From Acanthosoma haemorrhoidale (Eukaryota > Arthropoda > Insecta > Hemiptera > Acanthosomatidae): a stretch of 64,000 nucleotides of DNA. Within the stretch, counting starts at the first letter, position 1, and the number at the start of each line of letters is the position of its first letter. The position numbers were made by a program, and so were the translations under genes. The DNA lies in contig CAKNEZ010000017.1 of NCBI GenBank assembly GCA_930367205.1, positions 186,001 through 250,000 on the forward strand, in the 5' to 3' direction. Below are positions 36,354-46,816 of this stretch, piece by piece. A model generated the notes under the pieces. That model was not told the origin of the DNA and made no database searches. It was given only the letters and a program-made list of their open reading frames with translations.

Positions 36354-36963
36354 ACAGTAGAGCCTAAGTTTGGATCTTTTTGGAACAGAGGTGTGACAGC
36401 GAGAGTCAGGGTTTAGATGGTGTTGGAACAAAGGTGTGACGGGTAAAGTCTAGGTTTAGATTTAGTTGAAACAGAGGTGTGACAGTAATAGTCTAGGTTA
36501 GGATCTTGTTGGAACAGAGGTGTGACAGTTATAATCTAGGTTTAGAGCGTGTTGGAACAGAAGTGTATCTGTAAGAGCCTTGGTTTGGATCTTGTTAGAA
36601 GAAAAGTGTGACATTTAGAGTCTAGGTTTAGATTGTGTTGGAACAGGGGTGTTACAGTAATAGTCTAGGTTTGGATCTTGTTAGAACAGAGGGGTGTCAG
36701 TGAGATCCAAGGATTAGATAGCAATGGAACAAAGGTGTGACGGGTAAAGTCTAGGTTTATATTTAGGTGAAACAGAGGTGTGACAGTAATAGTCTAGGTT
36801 AGGATCTTGTTGGAACAGAGCTGTGAGAGTAACAATATAGGTTTAGAGCGTGTTGGAACAGAAGTGTATCAGTAAGAGCCTAGGTTTGGATCTTGTTAGA
36901 ACAGAAGTGTGACATTTAGAGTCTAGGTTTAGATTGTGTTGGAACAAAGGTGTGACGAGTTAT
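36354..36963 (+). repeat. L core remnant up to the gap
   Basis: L order resumes at GACAGCGAGAGTC (36395), 804 bp after GTGCTAAAG instead of the 1205 bp of copy 2; 401 bp are missing, which is not a multiple of 43. GTATCTGTAAGAG and GTAACAATATAGG follow normally, and the block ends at the N run. Confidence 0.8.
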
Positions 36964-37463
36964 NNNNNNNNNNNNNNNNNNNNNNNNNNNNNNNNNNNNN
37001 NNNNNNNNNNNNNNNNNNNNNNNNNNNNNNNNNNNNNNNNNNNNNNNNNNNNNNNNNNNNNNNNNNNNNNNNNNNNNNNNNNNNNNNNNNNNNNNNNNNN
37101 NNNNNNNNNNNNNNNNNNNNNNNNNNNNNNNNNNNNNNNNNNNNNNNNNNNNNNNNNNNNNNNNNNNNNNNNNNNNNNNNNNNNNNNNNNNNNNNNNNNN
37201 NNNNNNNNNNNNNNNNNNNNNNNNNNNNNNNNNNNNNNNNNNNNNNNNNNNNNNNNNNNNNNNNNNNNNNNNNNNNNNNNNNNNNNNNNNNNNNNNNNNN
37301 NNNNNNNNNNNNNNNNNNNNNNNNNNNNNNNNNNNNNNNNNNNNNNNNNNNNNNNNNNNNNNNNNNNNNNNNNNNNNNNNNNNNNNNNNNNNNNNNNNNN
37401 NNNNNNNNNNNNNNNNNNNNNNNNNNNNNNNNNNNNNNNNNNNNNNNNNNNNNNNNNNNNNNN
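36964..37463. other. Assembly gap of 500 N
   Basis: Exactly 500 unknown bases, a round number that suggests a nominal gap length rather than a measured one. Satellite of the same orientation stands on both sides. The left flank ends in an L-core monomer (GACGAGTTAT); the right flank begins inside the recombinant junction also seen at 12097 and 55660. The two flanks are therefore not consecutive in any other copy in the window. Distances that cross the gap depend on its true size. Confidence 0.98.
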
Positions 37464-39682
37464 GGAACAAAAGAGTGACAGTGAGAGTCTAGGTTTAGAT
37501 CGTGTTAGAACATAGGTGAGAAAGTTAGAGTCTAGGTTTAGATCGTGTAGGAACCGAGATGTGACAGTTAGAGTCTAGGTTTAGATCGTGTTGGAACAGA
37601 GGTGTGACATTTAGAGTCTAGGTTTAGATTGTGTTGGAACAGGAGTGTATCAGTTAGAACCTAGGTTTAGATCGTGTTGAAACAGAAGTGTGACATTTAG
37701 AGTCTAGGTTTAAATCGTGATGGAACCAAGGTGTGACAGTTAGAGTCTATGTTTAGATCGTGTTCAAACTGAGGTGTGACAGTTAGAGTCAAGGTTTAGA
37801 GCGTGTTGGAACAGAAGTGTATCAGTAAGAGCCTAGGTTTGGATCTTGTTAGAACAGAGGGGTGTTAGTGAGATCCAAGGATTAGATAGCAATGGAACAA
37901 AGGTGTGACGGGTAAAGTCTAGGTTTATATTTAGGTAAAACAGAGGTGTGAGAGTAACAATCTAGGTTTAGAGCGTGTTGGAACAGAAGTGTATCAGTAA
38001 GAGCCTAGGTTTGGATCTTGTTAGAACAGAAGTGATACATTTAGAGCCTAGGTTTAGATTGTGTTGGAACAAAGGTGTGACGAGTTATGTCTAGGTTTAG
38101 ATTTAGTTGGAACAGAGGTGTGACAGTAATAGTCTAGGTTAGGATCTTGTTGGAACAGAGGTATGACGGTTATAATCTAACTTTAGAGCGTGTTGGAACA
38201 GAAGTGTATCAGTTAGAGCCTAAGTTTGGATATTTTTGGAACAGAGGTGTGACAGTAATAATCTAGGTTTAGAGAGTGTTGGAACAAAGGTGCCACAGTA
38301 AGAACCTAGGTTTGGATCGTGTTTAATTAGTAGTGTGACAATTAAAGTCTATGTTGAGATTGTGCTGGAATAGGGGTGTGTTACAGTAATAGTCTAGGTT
38401 TAGAGGGTGCTGAAACATAGGTGTGACAGTTAGATCATAGGTTATGATCATGTTGAAACAGAGGGGTGTCACTAAGATCCAAGGATTAGGTAGCAATGGA
38501 ACAAAAGTGTGACAGTGAGAGTCTAGGTTTGGATCTTGTTAGAACAGAAGTTTGACATTTAGAGTCTAGGTTTAGATTGTGATGGAACCAAGGTGTGACA
38601 GTTAGAGTCTATGGTTAGATCGTGTTCGTACTGAGGTGTGACAGTTAGAGTCTAGGTTTAGAGCGTTTTGGAACAGAAGTGTATCAGTAAGAGCCTAGGT
38701 TAGGATCTTGTTGGAACAGAGGTGTGACAGTTATAATCTAGGTTTAGAGCGTGTTGGAACAAAGGTGTGACGAGTTATGTCTAGGTTTAGATTTAGTTGG
38801 AACAGAGGTGTGAGAGTAACAATCTAGGTTAGGATCTTGTTGGAACAGAGGTGTGACGGTTATAATCTAACTTTAGAGCGTGTTGAAACAGAAGTGTATC
38901 AGTTAGAGCCTAAGTTTGGATATTTTTGGAACAGAGGTGTGACAGTGAGATCCAAAGATTAGATAGCAATGGAACAAAAGAGTGACAGTAAGAGTCTAGG
39001 TTTAGATATTGTTGAAACAGAGGTGTTACGGTTATAATCTAGGGTAAGAGCGTGTTGGAACAGAAGTGTATCAGTTAGAGCCTAAGTTTGGATCTTTTTG
39101 GAACAAAGGTGTGACAGTAAGAGTCTAGGTTTAGATGGTGTTGAAACAAAGGTGTGACGGGTAAAGTCTAGGTTTAGATTTAGTGGAACAGAGGTGTGAC
39201 TGTAATAATCTAGGTTAAGAGAGTGTTGGAACAAAGGTGTGACAGTAAGAACCTAGGTTTGGATCGTGTTTAATTAGTAGTCTGACAATTAAGTCTATGT
39301 TGAGATTGTGCTAGAACAGGGGTGTGTTACAGTAATAGTCTAGGTTTAGAGGGTGCTGAAACATAGGTGTGGCAGTTAGATCATAGGTTATGATCATGTT
39401 GAAACATAGGGGAGTCACTAAGATCCAAGGATTCGGTAGCAATGGAACAAAAGTGTGACAGTGAGAGTCTAGGTTTGAATCTTGTTAGAACAGAAGTGGG
39501 ACATTTAGAGTCTAGGTTTAGATTGTGTTGGAACAGGGGTGTTACAGTTATAGTCTAGGTTAGGATCTTGTTGGAACAGAGGTGTGACAGTTATAATCTA
39601 GGTTTAGAGCGTGTTGGAACAGAAGTGTATCAGTAAGAGCCTAGGTTTGGATCTTGTTAGAACAGAGGTGTGACAGTGAGAA
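37464..39682 (+). repeat. Recombinant S block after the gap
   Basis: It begins within the same recombinant join as 12097 and 55660, then TATTTAGGTAAAAC, GAAGTGATAC, GTTTAATTAG at 38321 and 39268 (947 bp) and GATTCGG at 39430. At about 39680 it passes into the L core instead of the usual GGAAAAAAGG monomer, exactly as at 57879. Confidence 0.82.
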
Positions 39683-41017
39683 TCTAAGTTTAGATTGTTT
39701 TGGAACAAAGGTGTGACGCGTAAAGTCTAGGTTAGATTTAGTTGAAACAGAGGTTTGACAGTAATAGTCTAGGTTTAGATTGTGTTGGAACAGGGGTGTT
39801 ACAGTAATAGTCTAGGTTTAGAGCGTGCTGAAACATAGGTGGGACAGTTAGAGACTAGGTTAAGATCATGTTGAAACAGGGAGTGTCAGTGAGATCCAAA
39901 GATTAGATAGCAATGGAACAAAAGAGTGACATGAGAGTCTAGGGTTAGAGCGTGTTGGAACAGAAGTGTATCAGTTAGAGCCTAAGTTTGGATTTTTTTG
40001 GAACAGAGGTGTGACAGCGAGAGTCAGGGTTTAGATGGTGTTGGAACAAAGGTGTGACGGGTAAAGTCTAGGTTTAGATTTAGTTGAAACAGAGGTGTGA
40101 CAGTAATAGTCTAGGTTAGGATCTTGTTGGAACAGAGGTGTGACCGTTATAATCTAGGTTTAGAGCGTGTTGGAACAGAAGTGTATCTGTAAGAGCCTTG
40201 GTTTGGATCTTGTTAGAAGAAAAGTGTGACATTTAGAGTCTAGGTTTAGATTGTGTTGGAACAGGGGTGTTACAGTAATAGTCTAGGTTTGGATCTTGTT
40301 AGAACAGAGGGGTGTCAGTGAGATCCAAGGATTAGATAGCAATGGAATAAAGGTGTGACGGGTAAAGTCTAGGTTTATATTTAGGTGAAACAGAGGTGTG
40401 ACAGTAATAGTCTAGGTTAGGATCTTGTTGGAACAGAGGTGTGAGAGTAACAATATAGGTTTAGAGCGTGTTGGAACAGAAGTGTATCAGTAAGAGCCTA
40501 GGTTTGGATCTTGTTAGAACAGAAGTGTGACATTTAGAGTCTAGGTTTAGATTGTGTTGGAACAAAGGTGTGACGAGTTATGTCTAGGTTTAGATTTAGT
40601 TGGAACAGAGGTGTGACAGTAATAGTCTAGGTTAGGATCTTGTTGGAACAGAGGTGTGACGGTTATAATCTAACTTTAGAGCGTGTTGGAACAGAAGTGT
40701 ATCAGTAAGAGCCTAGGTTTGGATCTTGTTAGAACAGAAGTGTGACATTTAGAGTCTAGGTTTAGATTGTGTTGGAACAAAGGTGTGACGAGTAAAGTCT
40801 AGGTTTAGATTTAGTTGGAGCAGATGTGTATCAGTAAGAACCTAGGTTTGGATCTTGTTAGAACAGAAGTGTGACATTTAGAGTCTAGGTTTAGATTGTG
40901 TTGGAACAGGGGTGTTACAGTAATAGTCTAGGTTCAGAGCGCTGTAAACATAGATGTGACGGTTAGATCCTAGGTTAAGATCATGTTGAAGCAGAGGGGT
41001 GTCAGTGAGATCTAAGG
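39683..41017 (+). repeat. L core, 1335 bp
   Basis: TCTAAGTTTAGATTG to ATTAGGTAGAAATG in 1335 bp, the same length as the cores starting at 1029, 27979, 48461 and 57879. It lacks the upstream GTGCTAAAG part of L. Confidence 0.88.
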
Positions 41018-42797
41018 ATTAGGTAGAAATGAAACAAAAGTGTGACAGTGAGAGTCTAGGTATAGATCGTGTTGAAACAGAAGTGTGACATTTAGAGTCG
41101 AGGTTTAGAGTGTGATAAAACCAAGGTGTGACAGTTTAAGCCTAGGATTTGTGCGTGTTGGTACAAACGTGTAACAGTGAGAGTCTAGGTTTAGATCGTG
41201 TTAGAACATAGGTGAGAAAGTTAGAGTCTAGGTTTAGATCGTGTAGGAACCGAGATGTGACAGTTAGAGTCTAGGTTTAGATCGTGTTGGAACAGAGGTG
41301 TGACATTTAGAGTCTAGGTTTAGATTGTGTTGGAACAGGAGTGTATCAGTTAGAACCTAGGTTTAGATCGTGTTGAAACAGAAGTGTGACATTTAGAGTC
41401 TAGGTTTAAATCGTGATGGAACCAAGGTGTGACAGTTAGAGTCTATGGTTAGATCGTGTTCAAACTGAGGTGTGACAGTTAGAGTCAAGGTTTAGAGCGT
41501 GTTGGAACAGAAGTGTATCAGTAAGAGCCTAGGTTTGGATCTTGTTAGAACAGAGGGGTGTCAGTGAGATCCAAGGATTAGATAGCAATGGAACAAAGGT
41601 GTGACGGGTAAAGTCTAGGTTTATATTTAGGTAAAACAGAGGTGTGAGAGTAACAATCTAGGTTTAGAGCGTGTTGGAACAGAAGTGTATCAGTAAGAGC
41701 CTAGGTTTGGATCTTGTTAGACCAGAAGTGATACATTTAGAGCCTAGGTTTAGATTGTGTTAGAACAAAGGTGTGACGAGTTATGTCTAGGTTTAGATTT
41801 AGTTGGAACAGAGGTGTGACAGTAATAGTCTAGGTTAGGATCTTGTTGGAACAGAGGTATGACGGTTATAATCTAACTTTAGAGCGTGTTGGAACAGAAG
41901 TGTATCAGTTAGAGCCTAAGTTTGGATATTTTTGGAACAGAGGTGTGACAGTAATAATCTAGGTTTAGAGAGTGTTGGAACAAAGGTGTCACAGTAAGAA
42001 CCTAGGTTTGGATCGTGTTTAATTAGTAGTGTGACAATTAAAGTCTATGTTGAGATTGTGCTGGAATAGGGGTGTGTTACAGTAATAGTCTAGGTTTAGA
42101 GGGTGCTGAAACATAGGTGTGACAGTTAGTTCATAGGTTATGATCATGTTGAAACAGAGGGGTGTCACTAAGATCCAAGGATTAGGTAGCAATGGAACAA
42201 AAGTGTGACAGTGAGAGTCTAGGTTTGGATCTTGTTAGAACAGAAGTTTGACATTTAGAGTCTAGGTTTAGATTGTGATGGAACCAAGGTGTGACAGTTA
42301 GAGTCTATGGTTAGATCGTGTTCGTACTGAGGTGTGACAGTTAGAGTCTAGGTTTAGAGCGTTTTGGAACAGAAGTGTATCAGTAAGAGCCTAGGTTAGG
42401 ATCTTGTTGGAACAGAGGTGTGACAGTTATAATCTAGGTTTAGAGCGTGTTGGAACAAAGGTGTGACGAGTTATGTCTAGGTTTAGATTTAGTTGGAACA
42501 GAGGTGTGACAGTAATAGTCTAGGTTAGGATCTTGTTGGAACAGAGGTGTGACGGTTATAATCTAACTTTAGAGCGTGTTGAAACAGAAGTGTATCAGTT
42601 AGAGCCTAAGTTTGGATATTTTTGGAACAGAGGTGTGACAGTGAGATCCAAAGATTAGATAGCAATGGAACAAAAGAGTGACAGTAAGAGTCTAGGTTTA
42701 GATATTGTTGAAACAGAGGTGTGACGGTTATAATCTAGGGTAAGAGCGTGTTGGAACAGAAGTGTATCAGTTAGAGCCTAAGTTTGGATCTTTTTGG
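41018..42797 (+). repeat. S piece, left half
   Basis: Early S landmarks, including TATTTAGGTAAAAC, GACCAGAAGTGATAC and GTTTAATTAG (42017), copied at 59214 onward with the 18196-bp offset and sharing the private GTTAGTTCATAGG variant (42126 and 60322). It leaves S at about 42797, where GGATCTTTTTGG continues into an L-core monomer. Confidence 0.82.
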
Positions 42798-44140
42798 AAC
42801 AGAGGTGTGACAGCGAGAGTCAGGGTTTAGATGGTGTTGGAACAAAGGTGTGACGGGTAAAGTCTAGGTTTAGATTTAGTTGAAACAGAGGTGTGACAGT
42901 AATAGTCTAGGTTAGGATCTTGTTGGAACAGAGGTGTGACGGTTATAATCTAACTTTAGAGCGTGTTGGAACAGAAGTGTATCAGTAAGAGCCTAGGTTT
43001 GGATCTTGTTAGAACAGAAGTGTGACATTTAGAGTCTAGGTTTAGATTGTGTTGGAACAAAGGTGTGACGAGTAAAGTCTAGGTTTAGATTTAGTTGGAG
43101 CAGATGTGTATCAGTAAGAACCTAGGTTTGGATCTTGTTAGAACAGAAGTGTGACATTTAGAGTCTAGGTTTAGATTGTGTTGGAACAGGGGTGTTACAG
43201 TAATAGTCTAGGTTCAGAGCGCTGTAAACATAGATGTGACGGTTAGATCCTAGGTTAAGATCATGTTGAAGCAGAGGGGTGTCAGTGAGATCTAAGGATT
43301 AGGTAGAAATGAAACAAAAGTGTGACAGTGAGAGTCTAGGTATAGATCGTGTTGAAACAGAAGTGTGACATTTAGAGTCGAGGTTTAGAGTGTGATAAAA
43401 CCAAGGTGTGACAGTTTAAGCCTAGGATTTGTGCGTGTTGGTACAAACGTGTAACAGTGAGAGTCTAGGTTTAGATCGTGTTAGAACATAGGTGAGAAAG
43501 TTAGAGTCTAGGTTTAGATCGTGTAGGAACCGAGATGTGACAGTTAGAGTCTAGGTTTAGATCGTGTTGGAACAGAGGTGTGACATTTAGAGTCTAGGTT
43601 TAGATTGTGTTGGAACCAAGGTGTGACAGTTAGAGTCTATGGTTAGATCGTGTTCAAACTGAGGTGTGACAGTTAGAGTCAAGGTTTAGAGCGTGTTGGA
43701 ACAGAAGTGTATCAGTAAGAGCCTAGGTTTGGATCTTGTTAGAACAGAGGGGTGTCAGTGAGATCCAAGGATTAGATACCAATGGAACAAAGGTGTGACG
43801 GGTAAAGTCTAGGTTTATATTTAGGTAAAACAGAGGTGTGAGAGTAACAATCTAGGTTTAGAGCGTGTTGGAACAGAAGTGTATCAGTAAGAGCCTAGGT
43901 TTGGATCTTGTTAGAACAGAGGTGTGACAGTGAGAATCTAGGTTTAGATTGTGTTGGAAAAAAGGTGTGACAGGTAAAGTCTAGGTTAAGATTTAGTTGA
44001 AACAGAGGTATGACAGTAATAGTCTAGGTTAGGATCTTGTTGGAACAGAGGTGTGACAGTTATAATCTAGGTTTAGAGCGTGTTGGAACAGAAGTGTATC
44101 AGTTAGAGCCTAAGTTTGGATCTTTTTGGAACAGAGGTGT
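42798..44140 (+). repeat. L core with 12-monomer deletion, then S piece
   Basis: GACAGCGAGAGTC (42809) to ATTAGGTAGAAATG (43298) measures 489 bp, where a full core has 1005 bp; the missing 516 bp is exactly 12 monomers and removes the GTATCTGTAAGAG and GTAACAATATAGG monomers. From 43298 an early-S piece runs to TATTTAGGTAAAAC, then jumps to GGAAAAAAGGTG. Confidence 0.82.
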
Positions 44141-46816
44141 GACAGCGAGAGTCAGGGTTTAGATGGTGTTGGAACAAAGGTGTGACGGGTAAAGTCTAGG
44201 TTTAGATTTAGTTGAAACAGAGGTGTGACAGTAATAGTCTAGGTTAGGATCTTGTTGGAACAGAGGTGTGACAGTTATAATCTAGGTTTAGAGCGTGTTG
44301 GAACAGAAGTGTATCTGTAAGAGCCTTGGTTTGGATCTTGTTAGAAGAAAAGTGTGACATTTAGAGTCTAGGTTTAGATTGTGTTGGAACAGGGGTGTTA
44401 CAGTAATAGTCTAGGTTTGGATCTTGTTAGAACAGAGGGGTGTCAGTGAGATCCAAGGATTAGATAGCAATGGAATAAAGGTGTGACGGGTAAAGTCTAG
44501 GTTTATATTTAGGTGAAACAGAGGTGTGACAGTAATAGTCTAGGTTAGGATCTTGTTGGAACAGAGGTGTGAGAGTAACAATATAGGTTTAGAGCGTGTT
44601 GGAACAGAAGTGTATCAGTAAGAGCCTAGGTTTGGATCTTGTTAGAACAGAAGTGTGACATTTAGAGTCTAGGTTTAGATTGTGTTGGAACAAAGGTGTG
44701 ACGAGTTATGTCTAGGTTTAGATTTAGTTGGAACAGAGGTGTGACAGTAATAGTCTAGGTTAGGATCTTGTTGGAACAGAGGTGTGACGGTTATAATCTA
44801 ACTTTAGAGCGTGTTGGAACAGAAGTGTATCAGTAAGAGCCTAGGTTTGGATCTTGTTAGAACAGAAGTGTGACATTTAGAGTCTAGGTTTAGATTGTGT
44901 TGGAACAAAGGTGTGACGAGTAAAGTCTAGGTTTAGATTTAGTTGGAGCAGATGTGTATCAGTAAGAACCTAGGTTTGGATCTTGTTAGAACAGAAGTGT
45001 GACATTTAGAGTCTAGGTTTAGATTGTGTTGGAACAGGGGTGTTACAGTAATAGTCTAGGTTCAGAGCGCTGTAAACATAGATGTGACGGTTAGATCCTA
45101 GGTTAAGATCATGTTGAAGCAGAGGGGTTTCAGTGAGATCTAAGGATTAGGTAGAAATGAAACAAAAGTGTGACAGTGAGAGTCTAGGTATAGATCGTGT
45201 TGAAACAGAAGTGTGACATTTAGAGTCGAGGTTTAGAGTGTGATAAAACCAAGGTGTGACAGTTTAAGCCTAGGATTTGTGCGTGTTGGTACAAACGTGT
45301 AACAGTGAGAGTCTAGGTTTAGATCGTGTTAGAACATAGGTGAGAAAGTTAGAGTCTAGGTTTAGATCGTGTAGGAACCGAGATGTGACAGTTAGTGTCT
45401 AGGTTTAGATCGTGTTGGAACAGAAGTGGGACATTTAGAGTCTAGGTTTAGATTGTGTTGGAACAGGGGTATTACAGTTATAGTCTAGGTTAGGATCTTG
45501 TTGGAACAGAGGTGTGACAGTTATAATCTAGGTTTAGAGCGTGTTGGAACAGAAGTGTATCAGTAAGAGCCTAGGTTTGGATCTTGTTAGAACAGAGGTG
45601 TGACAGTGAGAATCTAGGTTTAGATTGTGTTGGAAAAAAGGTGTGACAGGTAAAGTCTAGGTTAAGATTTAGTTGAAACAGAGGTATGACAGTAATAGTC
45701 TAGGTTTAGATTGTGTTGGAACAGGGGTATTACAGTTATAGTCTAGGTTAGAAACTTGTTGGAACAGAGGTGTGACAGTTATAATCTAGGTTTAGAGCGT
45801 GTTGGAACAGAAGTGTATCAGTAAGAGCCTAGGTTTGGATCTTGTTAGAACAGAGGTGTGACAGTGAGAATCTAGGTTTAGATTGTGTTGGAAAAAAGGT
45901 GTGACAGGTAAAGTCTAGGTTAAGATTTAGTTGAAACAGAGGTATGACAGTAATAGTCTAGGTTAGGATCTTGTTGGAACAGAGGTGTGACAGTTATAAT
46001 CTAGGTTTAGAGCGTGTTGGAACAGAAGTGTATCAGTAAGAGCCTTGGTTTGGATCCTGTTAGAACAGAAGTGTGACAGTGAGAATCTAGGTTCAGATTG
46101 TGTTGGAACAAAGGTATGACGGGTAAAGTCTAGGTTAAGATTTAGTTGAAACAGAGGTGTGACAGTAATAGTCTAGGTTAGGATCTTGTTGGAACAGAGG
46201 TGTGACAGTTATAATCTAGGTTTAGAGCGTGTTGGAACAGAAGTGTATCAGTAAGAGCCTTGGTTTAGATCTTGTTAGAAGAAAAGTGTGACATTTAGAG
46301 TCTAGGTTTAGATTGTGTTGGAACAAAGGTGTGACGAGTTATGTCTAGGTTTAGATTTAGTTGGAACAGAGGTGTGACAGTAATAGTCTAGGTTAGGATC
46401 TTGTTGGAACAAAGGTGTGACGAGTAAAGTCTAGGTTTAGATTTAGTTGGAGCAGATGTGTATCAGTAAGAACCTAGGATTGGATCTTGTTAGAACAGAA
46501 GTGTGACATTTAGAGTCTAGGTTTAGATTGTGTTGGAACAGGGGTGTTACAGTAATAGTCTAGGTTCAGAGCGCTGTAAAACATAGATGTGACGGTTAGA
46601 TCCTAGGTTAAGATCATGTTGAAGCAGAGGGGTGTCAGTGAGATCTAAGGATTAGGTAGAAATGAAACAAAAGTGTGACAGTGAGAGTCTAGGTATAGAT
46701 CGTGTTGAAACTGAAGTGTGACATTTAGAGTCGAGGTTTAGAGTGTGATAAAACCAAGGTGTGACAGTTTAAGCATAGGATTTGTGCGTGTTGGTACAAA
46801 CGTGTAACAGTGAGAG
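44141..46816 (+). repeat. L core, shortened S and D pieces
   Basis: GACAGCGAGAGTC (44141) to ATTAGGTAGAAATG (45146) is the full 1005 bp. An S piece follows and loses its middle: at about 45420 it jumps to GAAGTGGGAC, shows GGAAAAAAGG twice (about 45632 and 45890) with GAAACTTGTTGG between them, and lacks GATCCGAAG, GACGTGTAAAG and GACTGGTACAG. From 45720 to the end it matches the end of the D unit before 34822, 11995 bp upstream. Confidence 0.78.

Larger units (their letters stand above)
1..36963 (+). repeat. 43-bp satellite array, left part
   Basis: A head-to-tail tandem array in which the words TCTAGGTTTAGA, GTTGGAACAG and GTGTGACAG recur in this order every 43 bp, all in the same orientation. 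Individual monomers differ by substitutions and small indels, and the variants recur in a fixed order over kilobases, so the array has higher-order structure. No coding gene, RNA gene, transposon or unique spacer was seen inside it. Satellite arrays of this kind are typical of eukaryotic heterochromatin; the chromosomal position (centromere, subtelomere or other) is inference and cannot be read from the sequence. I do not recognise the family by name. Confidence 0.97.

Noticed and set aside
36916..37515. Three long open frames across the gap
   Set aside because: They consist almost entirely of N; the readable ends are ordinary satellite.
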